DNA of 64,000 nucleotides from assembly GCA_002696735.1 (NCBI GenBank), contig NZSL01000008.1, positions 372,001 to 436,000 of the forward strand, written 5' to 3'. The DNA is from Methylophaga sp. (GTDB taxonomy: Bacteria > Pseudomonadota > Gammaproteobacteria > Nitrosococcales > Methylophagaceae). Made by a program: the position numbers and the translations under genes. The notes beneath the pieces are model-generated. The model had not been told where the DNA came from. It saw nothing but the letters and a program-made list of their open reading frames with translations, and ran no database searches. Within the stretch, counting starts at the first letter, position 1, and each line of letters opens with the position of its first letter. Positions 45,932 to 56,413 of this stretch are shown here, in pieces.

Positions 45932-46761
45932 CACCTCAATCATTAGTTAACAAATCGCTGGAACTGGTTTCACCGCCCAGTACCTATGCCCGGCTTGATG
46001 AGTTGATCCACGATCCTGACAGCGCCATTGATGACATCAGTAAAGTCATTAACACCGATCCGGCATTGACGACACGATTATTGAAGATCGTTAACAGCCC
46101 TTTCTATGGCTTTCCATCGCAGATAAATACCATTTCCCGTGCGATTACTGTTATTGGTACCCGTGAACTGACCAATCTGGTTCTGGCAACATCGGTGGTT
46201 AATGCCTTTACCGGCATCCCCAAAACACTGATAGAGATGAACACTTTCTGGCGACACAGTCTGGCCTGTGCCATCTGTGCCAAATTACTCGCTGAAGCAG
46301 CAGGCCATAAGCAAAGTGAGCAATATCTGATTGCCGGTTTGTTACATAACATCGGCAGTTTGGTCCTGTATCAATCAGTACCTGAACTGTCTGGCGAAGC
46401 AATAAAAAGCGCCAGATTCGGGCATGAAGTCATTTACCTGGCTGAACAGCGGGTGCTCGGTTTTGACCACACAGAGGCCGGAGAAGCGTTAATTCAGGCA
46501 TGGCGGTTACCGGAATCGCTTGGTTTTGTTGCCAGACATCATCACACTCCGGTTGCTTCAGGCTATGCGCCAGAAGTCTGCATTGTCCACGTCGCTGATG
46601 TTATGGTCAGTTCAGTTCCATTCGGACACAGCGGTGATCAGCATGTTCCTCCGCTGGACCCTGTGGCCTGGGAAAGATTGGGTTTACAACCGGAAATAAT
46701 TCCAGCATTGCTACGTAAAGTGGCCATCCAATTAGATCATCTGGCAGCAAACTTATTATAA
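45922..46761 (+). CDS. HDOD-domain signalling protein
   Basis: This 279-residue protein is a stand-alone HDOD domain: DDISKVINTDPALTTRLLKIVNSPFYGFPSQINTISRAITVIGTRELTNLVLATSVV, then AGLLHNIGSLVLYQ and HHTPVASGYAPEVCIVHVADVM. HDOD proteins resemble HD phosphohydrolases but usually lack a full metal site and act in signalling, including c-di-GMP and motility circuits. It has no fused receiver or EAL domain. It lies between sppA and adk. Its target is unknown. Confidence 0.9.
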   Translation: MALTPQSLVNKSLELVSPPSTYARLDELIHDPDSAIDDISKVINTDPALTTRLLKIVNSPFYGFPSQINTISRAITVIGTRELTNLVLATSVVNAFTGIPKTLIEMNTFWRHSLACAICAKLLAEAAGHKQSEQYLIAGLLHNIGSLVLYQSVPELSGEAIKSARFGHEVIYLAEQRVLGFDHTEAGEALIQAWRLPESLGFVARHHHTPVASGYAPEVCIVHVADVMVSSVPFGHSGDQHVPPLDPVAWERLGLQPEIIPALLRKVAIQLDHLAANLL

Positions 46762-46802
46762 AAATCTAATTTAAACGAATAGCAAACTAGCAAGAGGCAA
46801 AC

Positions 46803-47450
46803 ATGAGAACAGTATTACTTGGCGCACCGGGTTCCGGTAAAGGTACTCAGGGCGTATTTTTATCCAAAAAATTCAATATCCCACAAATTTCAACTGGGGA
46901 TTTACTTCGTGCCGCGGTCACTGCCGGCTCTGACTTGGGTAAAAAGGCTAAATCTGCGATGGATGCCGGCGCACTGGTTTCTGATGAAATCGTGATTGGA
47001 CTTATCCGTGAACGTTTGACACATGATGATGCCAAGAATGGTTATATTCTGGATGGTTTTCCACGTAATATTGCTCAGGCCGAAGCACTGGATCAGATGC
47101 TGGATGATCTGGGACAACCATTACAGGGAGTGGTGTTACTGGATGTACCCTTTAATGAATTGATGCAACGCTTAACCGGTCGCCGTACCTGTAAGGACTG
47201 TGGCGCCATTTTTAATGTACATTTGTCTCCACCCAAGCAGGAAGGTATCTGTGATAATTGTGGTGGAGAATTATTTCAACGGCAGGACGATAACGAAGCC
47301 ACTATCGAAAATCGCCTGAAAGTCTATGAAGAACAAACGGCGCCATTAGTCGGCTTCTATCAGCAACAGAATAAACTTCACACGATAAAAGGTACCGGCG
47401 ATATTGATGCCATTACTGATGCAGTCGGTGCCATTTTCGACGACATCTGA
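46803..47450 (+). CDS. adk: adenylate kinase with four-cysteine zinc lid
   Basis: Adk (215 aa) interconverts ATP, AMP and ADP. The P-loop is GAPGSGKGTQGVFL, the AMP site is ISTGDLLRAAV, and GFPRNIAQAEAL is present. The lid reads CKDCGAIFNVH and later CDNCGGELF, so it holds four Cys in two CxxC pairs, a structural zinc site. E. coli and most enterobacterial Adk have a non-metal lid, so this is the zinc-type variant. It has a good AAGAGG ribosome site. Confidence 0.97.
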   Translation: MRTVLLGAPGSGKGTQGVFLSKKFNIPQISTGDLLRAAVTAGSDLGKKAKSAMDAGALVSDEIVIGLIRERLTHDDAKNGYILDGFPRNIAQAEALDQMLDDLGQPLQGVVLLDVPFNELMQRLTGRRTCKDCGAIFNVHLSPPKQEGICDNCGGELFQRQDDNEATIENRLKVYEEQTAPLVGFYQQQNKLHTIKGTGDIDAITDAVGAIFDDI

Positions 47451-47462
47451 TTTGTTTTACTG

Positions 47463-48317
47463 ATGGCACGCATTCTGGCCACCGGCATTGCGACGCTGGA
47501 TATTATTAATGAAGTTGCCAGCTATCCGGAAGAAGATGCAGAAGTTCGGGCTTTATCACAGCGCATTCGCCGTGGTGGTAATGCCAGCAATACCCTTTGC
47601 GTGTTAAGTCAGCTGGGCCATCAAAGTTATTTGGCTGCTACACTGATTAATGAGGCCGATGGTCAGGTTATCGAAGCCGATCTAAATCGCTATCACATCA
47701 ATACACAGTTTTGCCCTCGATTGAATGAGGGCAAAATGCCAACATCCTATATCACGTTAAACCGGCAAACTGGCAGTCGTACGATTGTGCATCACCGAGA
47801 TTGTCCCGAATTGAGTTTTGCCGCATTCCAGCACATCGATTTATCACAAATTGACTGGTTACATTTTGAAGCCCGTAATATTTCTGAATTACAGAAAATA
47901 CTGAAATATTGTCGGCAAAAGGCACCAAATGTGCCTATATCATTGGAAATAGAGAAACCTCGCGAAGATATTGAGAGCTTATTTGATTGGGCTGACTGGC
48001 TCTTTTTCTCCAGCCAATATGCCGAGGCGAGAGGTTTTCAATCTGCAGAGGATATGCTGGCTTCGCTGCCAGTGACCTATCAGGCAACGCTTACCTGGGG
48101 TGCAGAAGGTGCTTATGGCTGGCACAATGGAAAAGTTATGTATATTCCAGCAACCAAGATCGATCACGTTGTTGATACCTTGGGTGCCGGTGATACCTTT
48201 AATGCCGGAATGATCCACAGCCTGGTAGCGGAAAATTCGCTACAGGATAGTCTGCAATTTGCCAGTGAACTCGCTGCTCGAAAATGCCAACAATATGGTT
48301 TTGAAAATCTCGTTTAA
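47463..48317 (+). CDS. ketohexokinase-like PfkB-family sugar kinase
   Basis: This 284-residue PfkB/ribokinase-family kinase has RRGGNASNTLCVLSQLG near the start and the catalytic signature VVDTLGAGDTFNAGMIHSL near the end. Several stretches are strikingly like animal ketohexokinase as I recall it: YPEEDAEVRALSQR, the EKPREDIESLF segment, GFQSAED and the C-terminal KCQQYGFENLV. Ketohexokinase makes fructose-1-phosphate. Other PfkB kinases with fructose or nucleoside substrates remain possible. It follows adk and precedes a Rieske gene by 2 bases. Confidence 0.8.
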   Translation: MARILATGIATLDIINEVASYPEEDAEVRALSQRIRRGGNASNTLCVLSQLGHQSYLAATLINEADGQVIEADLNRYHINTQFCPRLNEGKMPTSYITLNRQTGSRTIVHHRDCPELSFAAFQHIDLSQIDWLHFEARNISELQKILKYCRQKAPNVPISLEIEKPREDIESLFDWADWLFFSSQYAEARGFQSAEDMLASLPVTYQATLTWGAEGAYGWHNGKVMYIPATKIDHVVDTLGAGDTFNAGMIHSLVAENSLQDSLQFASELAARKCQQYGFENLV

Positions 48318-48319
48318 TT

Positions 48320-48667
48320 ATGATGAAAAAATTTGTTTGCCATACCAAAGACCTGAAAGACCATCAAAGCTATGGATTTCAGATCCCGTTAGCAGCAGAA
48401 AATGAGCTCGATATTGTCGTGCTACGTCAGGGCAAACATATCCGCGCCTATCTCAATCATTGTCCACATCTGGGCATCCCCTTGAACTGGCAGCCAGACA
48501 AATTTCTCTCGCTGGAAGAAACACATATTCAATGCTCAACACATGGCGCGTTGTTTACGCTGGAAGAAGGTTATTGTATTTCCGGTCCATGTCGCGGGCA
48601 AAGTCTGACTCCGCTCAATATTGAAATCACTGAGCAAGGGGAGGTTTACCTCATCTCTCAAGGCTGA
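48320..48667 (+). CDS. Rieske [2Fe-2S] domain protein
   Basis: This 115-residue soluble protein has the Rieske ligands in NHCPHLGIPL (Cys, His) and IQCSTHGALF (Cys, His), with CISGPCRGQSLTPL after them. It is a free-standing ferredoxin-like electron carrier or an accessory subunit. It lacks any signal or membrane helix. It starts 2 bases after the sugar kinase and is followed by a permease, and no oxygenase partner is visible. Confidence 0.88.
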   Translation: MMKKFVCHTKDLKDHQSYGFQIPLAAENELDIVVLRQGKHIRAYLNHCPHLGIPLNWQPDKFLSLEETHIQCSTHGALFTLEEGYCISGPCRGQSLTPLNIEITEQGEVYLISQG

Positions 48668-48702
48668 TAGGGTTTTAATTACTTCAGCTGAAAGGAATTG
48701 CG

Positions 48703-49905
48703 ATGGATTCTTTGCTCGATAAATGGTCCGAGGCCGCCCTCACCAGCTTGGGATTTTTCTGGATGGCTCTTTGGGCATTTGTGCTGGGTTATCTTATCAG
48801 CAGTATTATCCAGGTCATGGTCTCCCGTAGTGAAATGCGCAAATTAATGGGTGATGATAGTCTGAAATCTATGACGCTGGGCAGTGCATTTGGCTTTATC
48901 TCCAGCTCATGTAGCTTTGCTGCACTTGCAACCAGCCGTGCTTTGTTTCAAAAAGGCGCCAATTTCGCCCCCTCTATAGCATTTCTGCTTGCTTCCACCA
49001 ATCTTGTTATCGAGCTGGGTTTTGTTATCGCCCTGTTTTTGGGCTGGCAGTTTGTGGTCGGAGAATATATTGGTGGAATTATTCTGATCCTTTTAGCCTG
49101 GCTATTCATAAAGCTGACTAATCCGGCCGAATTAATCAAAAAAGCGCGGCAAAAAAAATCAAATAGTGATCATGACCATGAAAACGACGGTCATGCGTGG
49201 TCACGTATTCTGGATAAAGAAATCTGGTCCGCTATTAGTCAGAAATATGCCATGGAATGGCAGATGGTATGGAAAGACGTACTGATTGGCTTTACTGTCG
49301 CCGGCATTATTTCCGCTTTTGTGCCAACGGCTTTTTTTGAGTGGCTGTTTATCGGTGCCGGTACCAGCGACCCGGGTTTCTGGGCCTTATTGCAACAGGC
49401 GATGGTTGGACCCGTTGCCGCATTTTTTACATTTATCGGCTCAATGGGCAATATTCCTTTGGCAGCAGTTCTGTTTGGTGAAGGGGTCGCTTTTGCTGGC
49501 GTGATGGCCTTCATCTTCTCTGATTTAATTGTGTTGCCAGTGCTGCGTATTAATGCCCAATATTATGGCTGGAAAATGGCTCTGTACATTATGCTTATGC
49601 TATTTACCTGCCTAATAGCCACTTCCTTGCTGATGCATTATGGGCTGCAGTTATTTAACTCGTTGCCGGATCAGAGCCAGTGGTCATCCCCAGCTGATCG
49701 CGATCATTTTCAGCTTAATTATCAGTTCTGGCTCAATGTCATATCCATAGTGGCTTCAGTATGGATGTTATTGAAATGGAAACGCCAAAATGAGAATAGC
49801 AAACATCACCATCACGGTGGAGGTAGTAGCCAACCGATTATCAATAGTCTTTGTGTAATTGCTGTTATTTGGCTGGTGTTGGGCGTGGTTCTGAGTTTGT
49901 TTTGA
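48703..49905 (+). CDS. YraQ-type (DUF318) permease with His-rich loops
   Basis: This 400-residue protein has about nine membrane helices. It opens with a long helix (LGFFWMALWAFVLGYLISSIIQVMV), then SSCSFAALATSRALFQKGANFAPSIAFLLASTNLVIELGF, the COG0701 permease pattern. Two His-rich hydrophilic segments occur, DHDHENDGHAW (about 164-174) and KHHHHGGGS (about 367-375). Family members have been linked to metalloid or metal handling, but the substrate is not clear here. An AAAGGA site precedes the ATG. The following 286 bases up to 50191 hold no gene I can support. Confidence 0.82.
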   Translation: MDSLLDKWSEAALTSLGFFWMALWAFVLGYLISSIIQVMVSRSEMRKLMGDDSLKSMTLGSAFGFISSSCSFAALATSRALFQKGANFAPSIAFLLASTNLVIELGFVIALFLGWQFVVGEYIGGIILILLAWLFIKLTNPAELIKKARQKKSNSDHDHENDGHAWSRILDKEIWSAISQKYAMEWQMVWKDVLIGFTVAGIISAFVPTAFFEWLFIGAGTSDPGFWALLQQAMVGPVAAFFTFIGSMGNIPLAAVLFGEGVAFAGVMAFIFSDLIVLPVLRINAQYYGWKMALYIMLMLFTCLIATSLLMHYGLQLFNSLPDQSQWSSPADRDHFQLNYQFWLNVISIVASVWMLLKWKRQNENSKHHHHGGGSSQPIINSLCVIAVIWLVLGVVLSLF

Positions 49906-50191
49906 GAAGAACAGTCTTCTGCCTGACGCATTTGAACCAAGAGTATTTATAATCCAGCAGGAATTGCTTGTTCGTTTCCCTCCCAACTTTTCTCTGTTGT
50001 GATTATTTCATTTGCTGTTAGTGCTAGTTATTTAACATACCTGCTACTAAGCTTAATTACAGAAGTTTGTTCCGTAGGTTTCGATCAAGCCAATGTTAGG
50101 CGAAAAGATGACAACTATATTGCATTTTAATGAAGCATAGCTTGTGGGAAGCACTGCAAAAAATTGTTCTACAGATTATTTATTACTGACC

Positions 50192-52222
50192 TCACAACAA
50201 TAGAACTCTGATCGCTTCCCGCAACTGCCCTATCAAATCCTGCTTCCCTTTCAAATTTAACTGTCTGCAAACAGTGGCTATTGGCTGCTGCTGTAATACA
50301 AAAATTAAACAGATAGATTGCAGTAATGTTGAAATTGATAGGAACCGCTGCTGTTCTACGCAATTCAACACAAATTTTCTGATGGCTATCTGGCAAGCAT
50401 CATAATGCCGTTTTTGAAAGGCAAAAGCAGTGATTTCCTCTTCATCAGCAGCCGTTATTGGCAACTCCGCTTCCGGTAACAGCTGCATCAACAATGGGAT
50501 CAAACCGGCTTCCAGTTGAGATAGCTGGCTATTGAGCAAATCTGGCCACTGTTGACTCAATCGTTGCTGGGTTAGCTCAACCAGTTGCTGACCAGCCAAA
50601 CTGATGGGTTTTGCCAGAATGACTGCATGACGACCACTGATATGATCACTATGAGCGCCCACTCGCATTAATCGATAATCGCTGTTTTGCCAGAAGCGCA
50701 CCAATGCTTCACTGGCAGCAAAGCTGCAACCTAATATATCGGTGTTTTCTGGTAAATGAGTTACCAAAGCATTTACTAAATACTGTCCTATGCCACGACT
50801 TTGCAGGGCAGGATGTACAGCAATCCGCACGATTCTCTGATAATGATATTCACCGGCAATACTAATGCCTGAATGGGCTAACAATGTCTGCGGCAATAGA
50901 TGACCATTTAGACGTCGTTCACCAGCAAATACTGCTGCGGCCAATCGCGGATTAATCGGTCCTTCAGCTACTAACCATGCACTAGCAACCAGCTGCTGCT
51001 GATTAAAGACACCAACTAACCACATATCATCACGATCCAACAGCATTTGCAGATCAGATGGCCGAGTTCGGTAATGCGCCGTTACCATCAGACCAAAGCA
51101 TTGTCTTAACAACGCTTCGTCCTTTAATAACTCTACTGCAGTCAGTTTTTTAACCTGAAGCTTTTCTATCCCCAGATCCACAATCAATTGTTCAGCGACA
51201 GGTTCGGCATCCAGCAAACAGAGTTCAAAGCTGAATTGTTCCAATACATCGCCTAAATTCCAGCGAACCGGTTGCGTTAATTCAATCTGTCGCCAATCTG
51301 GTGTTTGCTGATCAAGGACTTGCTGGAACTGCAATTTAAAACCATGGCCACTGCCCTCGTAACCATGTAAAGTCGTCGCAAAAATAATCCTCGGATAGCG
51401 TTGCAACATCAGCTTGAGCATGGGTAAGGTCAATGCAGCGGCTTCATCAACCAGCAATACATCAGCTTCCAGCTCATTCTCCAGCAGAGCATCAGGTGCC
51501 ACAAACTGAATCTCGCAACCATCGCTGAATAACTGCCCGTGACCAAGCTGGGCGTTTTTTAATTCGCTGGCAGCATGTTTAAATAAAGTTTCCACACTGG
51601 CATAGCTGGGGGCTGTGACTAAAATCTTTTGTTTCCCCTGGCGAATCAACTCCGCTGCCGCGATCCCCAGCAAGGCTGTTTTGCCACGACCTCTATCAGA
51701 TGTAATCAATAAGGGTCGGCGCCGATGACCAAAAGCTGTTTTGTGGATAAGACTTAATGCATTTTGCTGATCAGGCGTCAGTTGAAACGCTTTATCCGGG
51801 TTTTGTTCAGGACGAAAATCACCTGGCAGGATTCTACCCGGTAGCCATTGATGAAACTCTACAAAGTCAGCTTGATAACGCTCAATAACCTGCTCAAACC
51901 GTTGATACCAGTTGGAAGAAGGACTTTTTTCAGGCAGCAGCATTAGCAATATACCACCTGCGCGGATAGTGCCAATAATGGCTGCAAAGCTGTCGGCGTT
52001 AAATTCCTGAGTCGCGTCAAAAACCACTACATCAAATTCTTGCCCGAGAAATTGGCGTGCCTGTTTTTGAATTTTTTTATCCGCTGAGGCCTGTGAAGCG
52101 TCAGTGAGCCAGATATGAGAATCGGGCTGCCAGAATGCCAGCAAGGCTTCAGCAGTTTGATGAGCAAGCTCAACCGCTTCTTTAATCAGCAAACATCGCC
52201 TGGGCGGTTTATTCAACTTCAT
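50192..52222 (-). CDS. tmcA: tRNA(Met) cytidine acetyltransferase TmcA
   Basis: TmcA (676 aa) acetylates the wobble cytidine of elongator tRNA(Met), using ATP. An N-terminal DUF1726 region precedes the helicase-like module with Walker A TSDRGRGKTALLGIAAAELI and Walker B VLLVDEAAAL. A GNAT domain follows (VAVHPALQSRGIGQYLVNAL is close to IAVHPALQSRGIG here), then a C-terminal tRNA-binding tail. Length matches the E. coli enzyme (671). slyX lies upstream. Confidence 0.95.
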   Translation of the reverse strand: MKLNKPPRRCLLIKEAVELAHQTAEALLAFWQPDSHIWLTDASQASADKKIQKQARQFLGQEFDVVVFDATQEFNADSFAAIIGTIRAGGILLMLLPEKSPSSNWYQRFEQVIERYQADFVEFHQWLPGRILPGDFRPEQNPDKAFQLTPDQQNALSLIHKTAFGHRRRPLLITSDRGRGKTALLGIAAAELIRQGKQKILVTAPSYASVETLFKHAASELKNAQLGHGQLFSDGCEIQFVAPDALLENELEADVLLVDEAAALTLPMLKLMLQRYPRIIFATTLHGYEGSGHGFKLQFQQVLDQQTPDWRQIELTQPVRWNLGDVLEQFSFELCLLDAEPVAEQLIVDLGIEKLQVKKLTAVELLKDEALLRQCFGLMVTAHYRTRPSDLQMLLDRDDMWLVGVFNQQQLVASAWLVAEGPINPRLAAAVFAGERRLNGHLLPQTLLAHSGISIAGEYHYQRIVRIAVHPALQSRGIGQYLVNALVTHLPENTDILGCSFAASEALVRFWQNSDYRLMRVGAHSDHISGRHAVILAKPISLAGQQLVELTQQRLSQQWPDLLNSQLSQLEAGLIPLLMQLLPEAELPITAADEEEITAFAFQKRHYDACQIAIRKFVLNCVEQQRFLSISTLLQSICLIFVLQQQPIATVCRQLNLKGKQDLIGQLREAIRVLLL

Positions 52223-52237
52223 AGACGCTGGACAGAA

Positions 52238-52441
52238 TTAATAATGCGGTGGTGGCGGTTCATTCGCCTGTTGGATCAACTGATCTGCCTGAAGTGCTTC
52301 CACCTGACCCAGCAATTTTTCCATTCGACGTTCCAGTCGATCTATCTGCTGTTGCTGATCGGTGACCACCTGGTTGAGTTGTTCAATCACACCATCCTGA
52401 AACGCCATGCGGGTTTGTAAATCTACGATGTCTTCATGCAT
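52238..52441 (-). CDS. slyX: SlyX-family small coiled-coil protein
   Basis: This 67-residue protein starts MHEDIVDLQTRMAFQDGVIEQLNQVV, has an extended coiled coil rich in Gln, and ends PPPPHY, the hallmark of SlyX. The role of SlyX is uncertain. It lies just upstream of tmcA and downstream of metH on the same strand. Confidence 0.95.
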   Translation of the reverse strand: MHEDIVDLQTRMAFQDGVIEQLNQVVTDQQQQIDRLERRMEKLLGQVEALQADQLIQQANEPPPPHY

Positions 52442-52515
52442 AGCTAAACTTCCCCTTTCTTATAGTTAATGGGTTTAAACACAGTTTTAAGAATGGGCTT
52501 GTTTTTTATCCGTCA

Positions 52516-55500
52516 TCAATCATCACCATCATAGGATAATGCCGGTGCCAACCAACGTTCAGCATAATCAAGCGTCCAGTTTTTGCGTTTTGCATAATCC
52601 TTAACCTGATCTTCACTAATTTTACCCAGACCAAAATAACGTGATTCAGGATGCGCAAAATAGAAACCGCTGACCGCCGCTGTTGGCAACATGGCAAAAC
52701 TTTCGGTTAACGTCATGCCAATGCGTTTTTCTACATCCAGCAAATCCCATAACAGACCTTTTTCGGTATGATCTGGACATGCTGGATATCCCGGTGCCGG
52801 ACGAATACCCTGATATTTTTCGTCAATCAGATCTTCATTGGCTAATTGTTCATCTTTTTTATAGCCCCAGAATTCCTTGCGAACCCGTTCATGCATACGC
52901 TCAGCAAAGGCTTCTGCTAGCCGGTCGGCCAGCGCTTTGACCATAATGCTATGGTAGTCATCATGATCAGCTTCAAAACGTTCAATATGCTCATCTATGC
53001 CAATTCCGGCAGTTACAGCAAAGGCGCCGATATAATCTTCCACCCCACTGTCTTTGGGGGCCAGAAAGTCTGCTAATGCAGCATTAGGCCGACCTGGTGG
53101 TTTCTCGGCTTGCTGTCGCAATGAATGCAATTTCATTAATACCTGCTGACGACTGTCATCAGTATAAATTTCGATATCGTCATCGCCGACACTATTGGCT
53201 GGAAACAAACCAATCACCGCGCGTGCTGTTAGCCATTTTTCATCAACAATCTGTTTGAGCATTTTTTTCGCATCTTCAAACAAATGCGTGGCATGCTCAC
53301 CGACGATTTCATCGGTTAAAATACGGGGATATCTGCCAGCTAATTCCCATGACTGGAAAAATGGTGTCCAGTCGATGCGATCCACCAATTCTTGTAGTGG
53401 GTAGTCATCAAACACCTGAATTCCGGTCTGAGCAGGTTTTACCGCTTGATATGCCGGCCAGTCGATTTTGGTTTTATTGGCCCGGGCTTGTTTCAGTGTC
53501 AGCAAACGTCGGGTAGATTTACGGCCTTTATGCTGATCGCGTTTAGTTTGATAATCGGTTTTGATTTTGTCGACAAAATCTTCACGGGTGATTTTACTGA
53601 CCAGATTCTGTGCCACGCCAACGGCTCGTGATGCGTCTTTTACGTAAATCACCGGACCATGATAATTTGGATCAATTTTGACAGCGGTATGAATCAGCGA
53701 AGTCGTTGCACCACCGATCATTAACGGAATATCAAACCCCAAACGCTCCATTTCCTTGGCCATATGCGCCATTTCTTCCAGCGAAGGCGTAATTAAACCT
53801 GACAAACCGATAATATCGACATTTTCCTTGCGTGCGGTTTCCAGAATTGTCGCTGCAGGCACCATCACGCCAAGATCAATGATCTCGAAGTTGTTACATT
53901 GCAATACCACGCCGACAATATTCTTGCCGATATCGTGAACATCGCCTTTTACCGTGGCCATCAGGATCTTACCGTTACTGCTACTGACCGTGCTGTCGTC
54001 TTTTTCCAGTTCGATGAACGGCATCAGATAGGCCACGGCTTTTTTCATTACCCGGGCGGACTTAACCACCTGTGGTAAAAACATTTTGCCTTCACCGAAT
54101 AAATCGCCGACCACATTCATGCCGTCCATTAACGGTCCTTCGATGACCTCTAGTGGTTTGGCATATTCATGACGAGCCAGCTCGGTATCTTCTTCGACAA
54201 AGTCCGCGATACCTTTGACTAATGCATATTCCAGCCGTTTAACCACCGGTAGACTGCGCCATTCCAAATCTTCTTTTTTCTCAACGCTGCCATCGCCTTT
54301 GTATTTATCAGCAATTTCCAGCAAGCGATCAGTGGCATCGTTACGGCGGTTTAAGATAACGTCTTCAACCCGCTCACGTAACTCTTCGGGTAAATCATCA
54401 TAGATCGCCAGCTGTCCGGCGTTGACGATACCCATGTCCATTCCGGCTTTGATGGTGTGATAGAGAAACACCGCATGAATCGCTTCACGTACTGGATTAT
54501 TACCACGGAATGAAAATGATACGTTGGATACGCCGCCACTGATCATCGCATGTGGCAGGCTTTGCTTGATATCACGGGTGGCTTCAATAAAGTCGACGGC
54601 ATAATTGTTATGCTCATCAATGCCGGTCGCCACGGCAAAAATATTCGGATCAAAGATGATATCTTCGGCCGGAAAATGCACTTTTTCAGTGAGAATCTCA
54701 TAACTGCGGGTACAGATTTCGCGTTTCCGTTCACGGGTATCGGCCTGCCCATCTTCATCAAACGCCATGACGATAACGGCTGCGCCATAACGGCGTACCA
54801 GCTTGGCCTGTTCGATGAATTTTTCCTCACCTTCCTTGAGACTGATCGAGTTGACGATGCCCTTGCCCTGAATACATTTGAGACCGGCTTCAATGATTTC
54901 CCATTTGGAGGAGTCAATCATAATCGGAACGCGGCTGATATCCGGTTCGGCAGCAACCAGATTGAGGAAAGTCACCATCGCATCCTGCGAATCGAGCATG
55001 CCTTCATCCATATTGATATCGATGATTTGTGCGCCGTTTTCAACCTGCTGTCTGGCAACCTCTAAAGCTGTATCGTAATCACCTTCCTTGATCAGTTTGG
55101 CAAACCGCAATGAACCGGTCACATTGGTCCGCTCACCAATATTCACAAACAGACTGTCCGGTGTGATCGTCAGGGGTTCCAGGCCGCTCAAGCGGCAATA
55201 ATGCTTGTTTTCAATCCGCTGGCGTGGTTTAACACCTTCGACGGCTTCGGCAATGGCTTTGATATGTGCCGGCGTCGTACCACAGCAACCACCGATAATA
55301 TTCAGGAAACCGGCTTCGGCCCATTCCTTGATATGAATCGCCATGGCTTCCGGTGATTCATCATATTCACCAAACTCATTTGGTAAACCGGCATTGGGAT
55401 GGGCACTGACATAACTGGTGGAAATATTCGACAGCTCTTCAACATACTGACGTAATTGCTCTGCACCTAAAGCACAGTTCAAACCAATGGATAACGGTTG

Positions 55501-56214
55501 TACATGTGACAGTGAATTCCAGAACGCTTCAGCCGTTTGGCCAGAAAGTGTGCGGCCACTGGCATCGGTAATGGTGCCGGAAATCATCACCGGCAAATGC
55601 ACATCATGCTGTTCAAAATACTGCTCGATGGCGAATACTGCGGCTTTGGCATTCAAGGTATCAAAGACGGTTTCAACCAACAGCAGATCACTGCCACCAT
55701 CAATCAGACCACGAATGGCCTCCAGATAGGCTTCCACCAGCTGATCAAAATTGACGTTACGAAAACCAGGATTGTTTACATCTGGTGAAATACTGGCGGT
55801 ACGATTGGTGGGGCCTAATACGCCGGTGACAAACCGCGGTTTGTCAGGATTACTGGCGGTAAATTCATCGGCCACTTCACGGGCCAGTTGTGCCGAGACT
55901 TTATTCAGCTCATAAACCAGATCTTCCATCTGGTAGTCGGCCATCGCGATCGACGTACCATTAAAGGTATTGGTTTCAACTATATCGGCACCGGCTTCAA
56001 AATAGGCCCGATGAATATCGCGAATGATCTGCGGCTGAGTCAGCGACAGTAAATCGTTGTTACCTTTGACATCACAAGGATGATTGGCAAAACGTTCACC
56101 GCGAAAATCTGCTTCACTCAATTTGTAACTTTGCAGCATGGTGCCCATGCCGCCATCAAGGATTAGGATCTTTTGTTCAAGCAGACTGCGGATTTGATGA
56201 GAAGCTGTGGTCAA
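52516..56214 (-). CDS. metH: cobalamin-dependent methionine synthase
   Basis: MetH (1232 aa) transfers a methyl group from methyltetrahydrofolate through cobalamin to homocysteine. The modules in order are the homocysteine/zinc domain ([11 protein letters not shown] near residue 310), the pterin domain ([13 protein letters not shown]), the cobalamin cap and the binding domain ([20 protein letters not shown], with the cobalt-ligand His). The reactivation domain carries [15 protein letters not shown]. All are intact. No cobalamin riboswitch fits in the roughly 140-base leader. Its presence implies the cell makes or imports B12. Confidence 0.98.
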   Translation of the reverse strand: MTTASHQIRSLLEQKILILDGGMGTMLQSYKLSEADFRGERFANHPCDVKGNNDLLSLTQPQIIRDIHRAYFEAGADIVETNTFNGTSIAMADYQMEDLVYELNKVSAQLAREVADEFTASNPDKPRFVTGVLGPTNRTASISPDVNNPGFRNVNFDQLVEAYLEAIRGLIDGGSDLLLVETVFDTLNAKAAVFAIEQYFEQHDVHLPVMISGTITDASGRTLSGQTAEAFWNSLSHVQPLSIGLNCALGAEQLRQYVEELSNISTSYVSAHPNAGLPNEFGEYDESPEAMAIHIKEWAEAGFLNIIGGCCGTTPAHIKAIAEAVEGVKPRQRIENKHYCRLSGLEPLTITPDSLFVNIGERTNVTGSLRFAKLIKEGDYDTALEVARQQVENGAQIIDINMDEGMLDSQDAMVTFLNLVAAEPDISRVPIMIDSSKWEIIEAGLKCIQGKGIVNSISLKEGEEKFIEQAKLVRRYGAAVIVMAFDEDGQADTRERKREICTRSYEILTEKVHFPAEDIIFDPNIFAVATGIDEHNNYAVDFIEATRDIKQSLPHAMISGGVSNVSFSFRGNNPVREAIHAVFLYHTIKAGMDMGIVNAGQLAIYDDLPEELRERVEDVILNRRNDATDRLLEIADKYKGDGSVEKKEDLEWRSLPVVKRLEYALVKGIADFVEEDTELARHEYAKPLEVIEGPLMDGMNVVGDLFGEGKMFLPQVVKSARVMKKAVAYLMPFIELEKDDSTVSSSNGKILMATVKGDVHDIGKNIVGVVLQCNNFEIIDLGVMVPAATILETARKENVDIIGLSGLITPSLEEMAHMAKEMERLGFDIPLMIGGATTSLIHTAVKIDPNYHGPVIYVKDASRAVGVAQNLVSKITREDFVDKIKTDYQTKRDQHKGRKSTRRLLTLKQARANKTKIDWPAYQAVKPAQTGIQVFDDYPLQELVDRIDWTPFFQSWELAGRYPRILTDEIVGEHATHLFEDAKKMLKQIVDEKWLTARAVIGLFPANSVGDDDIEIYTDDSRQQVLMKLHSLRQQAEKPPGRPNAALADFLAPKDSGVEDYIGAFAVTAGIGIDEHIERFEADHDDYHSIMVKALADRLAEAFAERMHERVRKEFWGYKKDEQLANEDLIDEKYQGIRPAPGYPACPDHTEKGLLWDLLDVEKRIGMTLTESFAMLPTAAVSGFYFAHPESRYFGLGKISEDQVKDYAKRKNWTLDYAERWLAPALSYDGDD

Positions 56215-56259
56215 AACGGTTTTCCTGTCAGGCTGTTAGAGGTATAGAAAAAACGCTTG

Positions 56260-56268
56260 ATTATAACA
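56260..56268 (-). promoter_or_regulatory. extended -10 promoter candidate for metH
   Basis: The minus strand reads TGTTATAAT, a perfect extended -10 element, about 46 bases before the metH start. No clear -35 is seen. A second candidate, TTGTCA with TATATT 18 bases on, lies further upstream. Confidence 0.5.
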
Positions 56269-56357
56269 GATACTCGTATCGCTTCAGGCATGTTAGCGCT
56301 TCTGTTTTGAGCTCAGTCGAAAATATATCTTTAATGGATTTAAACTGACAAAAAGAA

Positions 56358-56390
56358 TATGGGAGGAGAAATGTTTCTCCTCCCAGTTTT
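56358..56390 (-). terminator. strong terminator between the ferritin-like gene and metH
   Basis: GGGAGGAGAAA pairs with TTTCTCCTCCC across a TG loop (11 bp stem). The minus-strand side is followed by a short AT stretch and then TTTTT. It ends the gene at 56414 before the metH promoter. Confidence 0.85.
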
Positions 56391-56413
56391 GATTTCAGCA
56401 GGATTGAAGCGTC

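Noticed and set aside
49904..49919. AGAAGA...TCTTCT dyad right after the permease gene.
   Set aside because: No run of T follows, so it is not a convincing terminator.
50030..50101. Sequences ATTTAAC and GTTAGGC 72 bases apart, resembling integron attC core sites.
   Set aside because: The two cores are not complementary to each other, no inner L-box symmetry is seen, and no cassette or integrase is nearby. Chance is likely.
56215..56357. Possible cobalamin or SAM riboswitch before metH.
   Set aside because: The leader is too short and shows no B12-box or SAM-type fold; it holds only promoter-like sequences.
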